Source: JBFMHP01 sp040752855 (lineage in GTDB: Bacteria; Pseudomonadota; Gammaproteobacteria; RBG-16-57-12). Taken from it: a stretch of DNA of 64,000 nt. The notes beneath the pieces are model-generated. The model had not been told where the DNA came from. It saw nothing but the letters and a program-made list of their open reading frames with translations, and did not search any database. Made by a program: the position numbers and the translations under genes. Positions 60,468-64,000 of the stretch are shown here, one piece after another (the first letter of the stretch is position 1; every line of letters starts with the position of its first letter). The DNA lies in NCBI GenBank assembly GCA_040752855.1, contig JBFMHP010000019.1:1-64000 (forward strand), given 5' to 3'.

Positions 60468-61268
60468 GCCTCTATACCGGGACTCGGCGGCTGGGAACAA
60501 GGTAAAAAAATTTCGAGTGGTGGCTTGCGCGATCTCCGCCAGTGACACGCCGCGCAATTCGGCGATGGATTGCGCGACGTATTTCACGTAGGCCGGTTCG
60601 TTGGGCTTGCCGCGAAACGGCACCGGCGCGAGATAGGGCGAATCGGTTTCCACCAGGACGCGCTCGAGCGGCACGCGCTTGGCGGCATCGCGCAGGGCCT
60701 CGGCGCTTTTGAAGGTGACGATGCCGGAAAACGAGATATAGAAATTCAAATCCAGCGCGCGTTGGGCGATTTCCCAGTTTTCGACGAAACAGTGCATGAC
60801 GCCGCCCACCTGATCCGCACCCTCTTCCTTCATCATCCCGAGCGTGGCTTCGGTGGCATCGCGCATGTGGATGATCAGCGGCTTGTAGGTTCTTTTAGCG
60901 GCTGCGATATGACGGCGGAAACGCTCGCGTTGCCATTCCTGATCACCTTCGGTGCGGAAAAAATCCAGCCCGGTTTCGCCGATGGCGACCACCTTCGGGT
61001 GTTGAGCCAATTCCACCAGCCGCTCAACGCTGGGTTCTTCCCCTTCGGTCTCGTTCGGATGCACGCCGACGGAGATGGAAATCTCTTCGCGCGTCTCGGC
61101 CATGGCGCGGATCACCTGGAAGTTTTCCATGTCGATGGAGACGTTTAGGAAATGCCCGACGCCCGCGTCACGCGCAGCGGCGAAGGCGTCGTCGAGTCCG
61201 TGCTCGTATTTATCCAAATTCAGGCGATCGAGATGGCAGTGTGAGTCTATGAGGATCGGTTGCTTCAT
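60465..61268 (-). CDS. tatD: TatD-family metal-dependent hydrolase
   Basis: 267 residues from the ATG at 61266-61268 (MKQPILIDSHCHLD). An upstream ATG at 61331 would add 21 non-homologous residues. SHCHLD binds the first metals, AIGETGLDFF is the second motif, IHMRDA carries the third His and VMHCF the fourth. VLVETDSPYLAP is the final Asp motif. TatD-family enzymes are 3' to 5' exonucleases and hydrolases; the cellular role is not settled. It ends exactly at the edge of the palindromic element. Confidence 0.93.
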   Translation of the reverse strand: MKQPILIDSHCHLDRLNLDKYEHGLDDAFAAARDAGVGHFLNVSIDMENFQVIRAMAETREEISISVGVHPNETEGEEPSVERLVELAQHPKVVAIGETGLDFFRTEGDQEWQRERFRRHIAAAKRTYKPLIIHMRDATEATLGMMKEEGADQVGGVMHCFVENWEIAQRALDLNFYISFSGIVTFKSAEALRDAAKRVPLERVLVETDSPYLAPVPFRGKPNEPAYVKYVAQSIAELRGVSLAEIAQATTRNFFTLFPAAESRYRG

Positions 61269-61367
61269 GCTGGCAGAGTTTGAGTCTTGGTTGGAAGGAA
61301 CATTTATAGCAAGTACAACCAATGCCGGCAACGCTTGCGCTTATGCCGGCCTACGGAGGGAGAAAGT

Positions 61368-61436
61368 TGTGGGATGGGTGAAATGAAACCCTTCGCCATG
61401 TGCGTGATGGGTTTCGCTGCGCTGCACCATCCTACA
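61368..61436. repeat. Palindromic repeat of the GGATGGG type
   Basis: TTGTGGGATGGGTG-GAAACCC and GGGTTTC-CACCATCCTACAG pair as the two arms of an imperfect hairpin. It lies in the gap between tatD and pilZ. Repeats of this general form (GGATGGGTG with GAAACCC) are common intergenic elements in several gammaproteobacteria. No coding content. Confidence 0.6.
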
Positions 61437-61469
61437 GCAACCTCTTCAAAAAAGCGGGAGGTTTCCCTG

Positions 61470-61820
61470 TTACATGGTGTAGGTGGGCCGGTCTGATTTC
61501 AGCGCGCCGGCGAGGTAGGTTTCGATCTTGTTGCGCACGGCGCCGCCGTCCTGATCACTGAACTGAACGCCGATGCCGGCCAGACGATTGCCCGAGGCGC
61601 CTTTGGGTGTAACCCATATGACACGGCCGGCGACGGGGAGTTTTTCGTGTTCCTCCATCAGGGACAACAGCATGAAGACTTCTTCGCCGATTTGATAGCT
61701 CTTGTTGGTGGGCACGAAGATGCCACCGTTTTTGACAAAGGGCATATAGGCCGAATACAGCGACGCCTTGTCGCGTATCGTCAATGTAAGGATTCCAGCT
61801 TGCTTCAACACTGCGATCAA
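61470..61820 (-). CDS. pilZ: PilZ-domain protein
   Basis: 116-residue single-domain protein of the type-IV-pilus PilZ kind. YSAYMPFVKNGGIFVPTNKSYQIGEEVFMLL and VAGRVIWVTP, then NRLAGIGVQF are the typical blocks. It lacks the RxxxR motif at the N-terminus that c-di-GMP-binding PilZ proteins use, as do other members of this pilus-type subgroup. The neighbour holB-pilZ order is classical. It is needed for type IV pilus assembly in Pseudomonas and Xanthomonas relatives. Confidence 0.9.
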   Translation of the reverse strand: MIAVLKQAGILTLTIRDKASLYSAYMPFVKNGGIFVPTNKSYQIGEEVFMLLSLMEEHEKLPVAGRVIWVTPKGASGNRLAGIGVQFSDQDGGAVRNKIETYLAGALKSDRPTYTM

Positions 61821-61854
61821 CCTTTACCGAATTCGTTCATTGGGCCGCCTCGCC

Positions 61855-62841
61855 TCATGATTGCCGATGTAAGCGCATCCACGCTGTCATCACATCCTCC
61901 AGCAGCAGCTGGGCATTGACCTGGGTTTTGGCCAGCCGTCCTGCGGCGAGCAATCGGTCATAAAATCCATACAAGTGTTCCAAGTCTAATGCACTCGCAT
62001 ATTGCTGCAAGTGCTTTGTGACCTCGGGACTCTCCGCATCTTCTTGAAATTCCGTAAACTTGTAGCGAATCAGCGCCATGGTCCACCGCGTGAGCCAGCC
62101 GAGCAGGGCCTCGGGGGACAGCGCCTGGCTCTCTTCCACCGCGGCTACCGGGTGCGTCTTGCCTCGGGCCAACCGATCGAGCACCTTCAGTAGATCGGCA
62201 CGCTGCTGCAAAAGTTCAGTCTGCGCGTATTCGAGGGCCCGTAACGGGGCATCGTCGGCCAGGTTCAGGAGCAGATCCGCCTGCTGGGTGGCCACTTGGT
62301 GTTGCGAAATCAACCAGGACCGGGTGATGTCGCGCGGCGGGCGCGCGAACAGGATCTTCTGGCAGCGGCTGCGGATGGTCGGCAGCAGGGCGTCGATCTG
62401 CGCGGTGATCAGGATCAGGATGGTGCGGGGTGTCGGTTCTTCCAAGGTTTTGAGCAGGCTGTTGGCGGAGGCGGTGTTCATCTTGTCGGCCGGATTGAGC
62501 AACACCACCTTGTAACCACCGTACTGGCTGGTCATGGCCAGTTGCGCGGCCAACTCTCGGATCATATCAATGGTGATGCTTTTGCCCTCTTCTTCCGGCG
62601 CGCAGACGGTGAAGTCGGGGTGGGTGCCGGCGGCAAACAGCGTACAGCCGCGGCAGCGGCCGCAGGGCTGGCCTTCTGATGTGCGCGCCTCGCACAGCAG
62701 ATAGCTGGCGAAGGCCTTGGCCAGTTGCCATTTGCCCATGCCGCGCGCGCCGTAAAAGAGCAGCGCGTGTGGAAGTCTCCCCGCCGCTTCACGCGCGGTG
62801 AGCGAGTGCCAGAGGTCCTGCTGCCAAGGGAGCGGCATCAT
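61855..62841 (-). CDS. holB: DNA polymerase III subunit delta'
   Basis: 328-residue clamp-loader subunit. GARGMGKWQLAKAFASYLLC (about 31-50) is a Walker-A-like loop, CGRCRGCTLFAAG holds the zinc cysteines, and TLEEPTPRTILILIT is the sensor/SRC-like region. The C-terminal domain is poorly conserved, as usual. It helps load the beta clamp. It is four bases from tmk, which indicates a joint operon with pilZ behind it. Confidence 0.93.
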   Translation of the reverse strand: MMPLPWQQDLWHSLTAREAAGRLPHALLFYGARGMGKWQLAKAFASYLLCEARTSEGQPCGRCRGCTLFAAGTHPDFTVCAPEEEGKSITIDMIRELAAQLAMTSQYGGYKVVLLNPADKMNTASANSLLKTLEEPTPRTILILITAQIDALLPTIRSRCQKILFARPPRDITRSWLISQHQVATQQADLLLNLADDAPLRALEYAQTELLQQRADLLKVLDRLARGKTHPVAAVEESQALSPEALLGWLTRWTMALIRYKFTEFQEDAESPEVTKHLQQYASALDLEHLYGFYDRLLAAGRLAKTQVNAQLLLEDVMTAWMRLHRQS

Positions 62842-62844
62842 GGA

Positions 62845-63471
62845 TCAAGACTCCGCCAGAAAGGCTTGGAGGGTCGCCCGGAGCTGGGCCTGCACCTCAT
62901 CGAGCGGGCGGCCGGCATCGATGATGCGGTAACGCCGCGGATGTTGCTTGGCCAATGCCAGATACGCGGCGCGCACCTTTTCGAAAAACTCGGCCTGCTC
63001 CCGTTCAAAACGATCCGGCGCGCTGCGATTGCCCGCCCGTTCCAGGCCTTGGGCAACCGGAAGATCGAGCAGGATGGTCAGATCGGGGCGAAGATCACCT
63101 TGCACCCAGGTCTCGAGTCGGGCGATGCGATCTTGCGGCACGCCCCGCCCGCCGCCCTGATAGGCATAGGTGGCATCGGTAAAACGGTCGCACAGCACGT
63201 ATTTGCCCTGTGCCAGCGCGGGGGCGATCACCTCGGCGATGTGCTGGGCGCGCGCGGCGAATATCAGCAATAATTCGGTGTCGACGGCCATGGCGGTCTG
63301 CCGGGCGTCGAGCAGCAGGCTGCGGATCTGCTCGCCGAGCGGCGTGCCGCCAGGCTCGCGCGTCATCACCACATCCTTGCCGGCCGCGCTGAGCAGCTCA
63401 CGGATCAGCGCGAGATTGGTGCTCTTGCCCGCCCCTTCGCCGCCTTCAACTGTAATGAACTTACCCTGCAT
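62845..63471 (-). CDS. tmk: Thymidylate kinase
   Basis: 208 residues. The P-loop VEGGEGAGKSTN is at residues 7-18, TREPGGTPLGEQIR follows, and the DR(Y/F) and lid segment is DRFTDATYAYQGGGRG near residue 96. It converts dTMP to dTDP. It is followed by holB at four bases and preceded by mltG, the common order in gammaproteobacteria. Confidence 0.97.
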   Translation of the reverse strand: MQGKFITVEGGEGAGKSTNLALIRELLSAAGKDVVMTREPGGTPLGEQIRSLLLDARQTAMAVDTELLLIFAARAQHIAEVIAPALAQGKYVLCDRFTDATYAYQGGGRGVPQDRIARLETWVQGDLRPDLTILLDLPVAQGLERAGNRSAPDRFEREQAEFFEKVRAAYLALAKQHPRRYRIIDAGRPLDEVQAQLRATLQAFLAES

Positions 63472-63477
63472 GTGTCT

Positions 63478-64000
63478 CTATCTCGGCTTGTTGCCTTTGA
63501 GCTGATATTTCACCACGGCTTGATTGTGTTGCTCCAAGGTGGCGGAAAAGGCGTGTGTACCATCGCCGCGGGCGACGAAATACACGGCATCACTGGCATC
63601 GGGATGCAATGCCGCCTTGATGGATTCGCCTCCCGGCAGTGCGATGGGCGTGGGCGGCAGTCCGAATCGGGTGTAGGTATTGTACGGGGTATCGGTGGTG
63701 AGATCATTGCGCCGCAGATTGCCGTCATAGCCCTCGCCTAGGCCATAGATCACCGTGGGATCAGTTTGCAGCCGCATCCGCTTCTGCAATCGGCGCACGA
63801 ACACGCCGGCGATCGCGGGACGTTCCGCCGGCACGGCCGTCTCTTTCTCGATGATCGAGGCCATGATCAGCGCCTCGTAGGGCGTTTTGTACGGCAGTCC
63901 CGCGGCGCGTCCTTCCCAGTAGGTGTTCAGTTGCTGGTCCATCACTTCGTAGGCGCGCTTGAGGAAATCGATATCCGAGAGGCCGCGCGGGAAGTAATAG
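63478..64000 (-). CDS. mltG: Endolytic transglycosylase MltG, partial
   Basis: The 3' part of mltG, cut by the window edge; about 173 codons are present. ALIMASIIEKETAVPAERP contains the catalytic Glu, and IYGLGEGYDGNLRRNDL and YNTYTRFGLPPTPI are the conserved C-terminal blocks of the YceG-like domain. Upstream codons continue in frame to the edge (YYFPRGLSDIDFLKRAYEV). The N-terminal membrane anchor lies outside. MltG cuts nascent peptidoglycan strands. Confidence 0.95.
   Translation of the reverse strand, partial: YYFPRGLSDIDFLKRAYEVMDQQLNTYWEGRAAGLPYKTPYEALIMASIIEKETAVPAERPAIAGVFVRRLQKRMRLQTDPTVIYGLGEGYDGNLRRNDLTTDTPYNTYTRFGLPPTPIALPGGESIKAALHPDASDAVYFVARGDGTHAFSATLEQHNQAVVKYQLKGNKPR

Overview
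The window looks like a chromosomal segment of a gammaproteobacterium. The evidence is the gene order thrS-infC-rpmI-rplT-pheS-pheT-ihfA-merR followed by tRNA-Pro(GGG) at 44.1-51.5 kb, and the order mltG-tmk-holB-pilZ-tatD at 60.5-64 kb. A PEP-CTERM protein and a large exopolysaccharide cluster suggest an environmental, biofilm- or sheath-forming species. The sequence alone does not fix the genus.

Region 1 (about 0.2-28.4 kb) is a surface-polysaccharide cluster that is visibly richer in A and T than the rest. It holds a PaaK/CapK-like adenylate-forming enzyme, four GT4-type glycosyltransferases, one GT2, two paralogous asparagine-synthase-type amidotransferases, a NodB-type deacetylase, a FemAB/GNAT-like transferase, a DegT-type aminotransferase, an ATP-grasp ligase, a sulfatase/phosphoethanolamine-transferase-like membrane enzyme, a PglC-like initiating sugar phosphotransferase and a FlaA1/PglF-like dehydratase. 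It also encodes a PL1 pectate-lyase lipoprotein with Pro/Thr repeats and a Calx-beta domain, a PEP-CTERM protein, and a decayed ISL3-family transposase. My reading is that the genes assemble a lipid-linked, probably uronic-acid-containing and amidated glycan, with the lyase acting on it or on a similar polymer.

Region 2 (28.6-35.5 kb) is signalling: a CHASE-PAS histidine kinase on the plus strand, converging on a minus-strand set of OmpR-type regulator, LysM-FecR-fibronectin-type protein and CHASE2-PAS histidine kinase.

Region 3 (35.6-43.9 kb, minus strand) is a tightly overlapping operon of a DUF1178 protein, a DHH phosphoesterase, an RND adaptor, an RND pump and a PP-loop (PAPS-reductase-like) protein. 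Upstream of it lie a lipoprotein and a TPR protein.

Region 4 (44.1-51.5 kb, minus strand) is the conserved translation block, with tRNA-Pro, IHF-alpha, a MerR regulator, Phe- and Thr-tRNA synthetases, L20, L35 and IF3. IF3 appears to start at AUC, and leader hairpins precede pheS and thrS.

Region 5 (51.9-60.3 kb) holds a small Cys-rich protein, a YbaK-type deacylase, a DUF3365 haem protein, a Xre-RES toxin-antitoxin pair with a candidate operator, a class V aminotransferase and a canonical AcrAB-like RND adaptor and pump.

Region 6 (60.3-64 kb, minus strand) is tatD, pilZ, holB, tmk and a truncated mltG. Three palindromic repeat elements are scattered over 54.5-61.4 kb. Two of them begin exactly on the stop codons of neighbouring genes.
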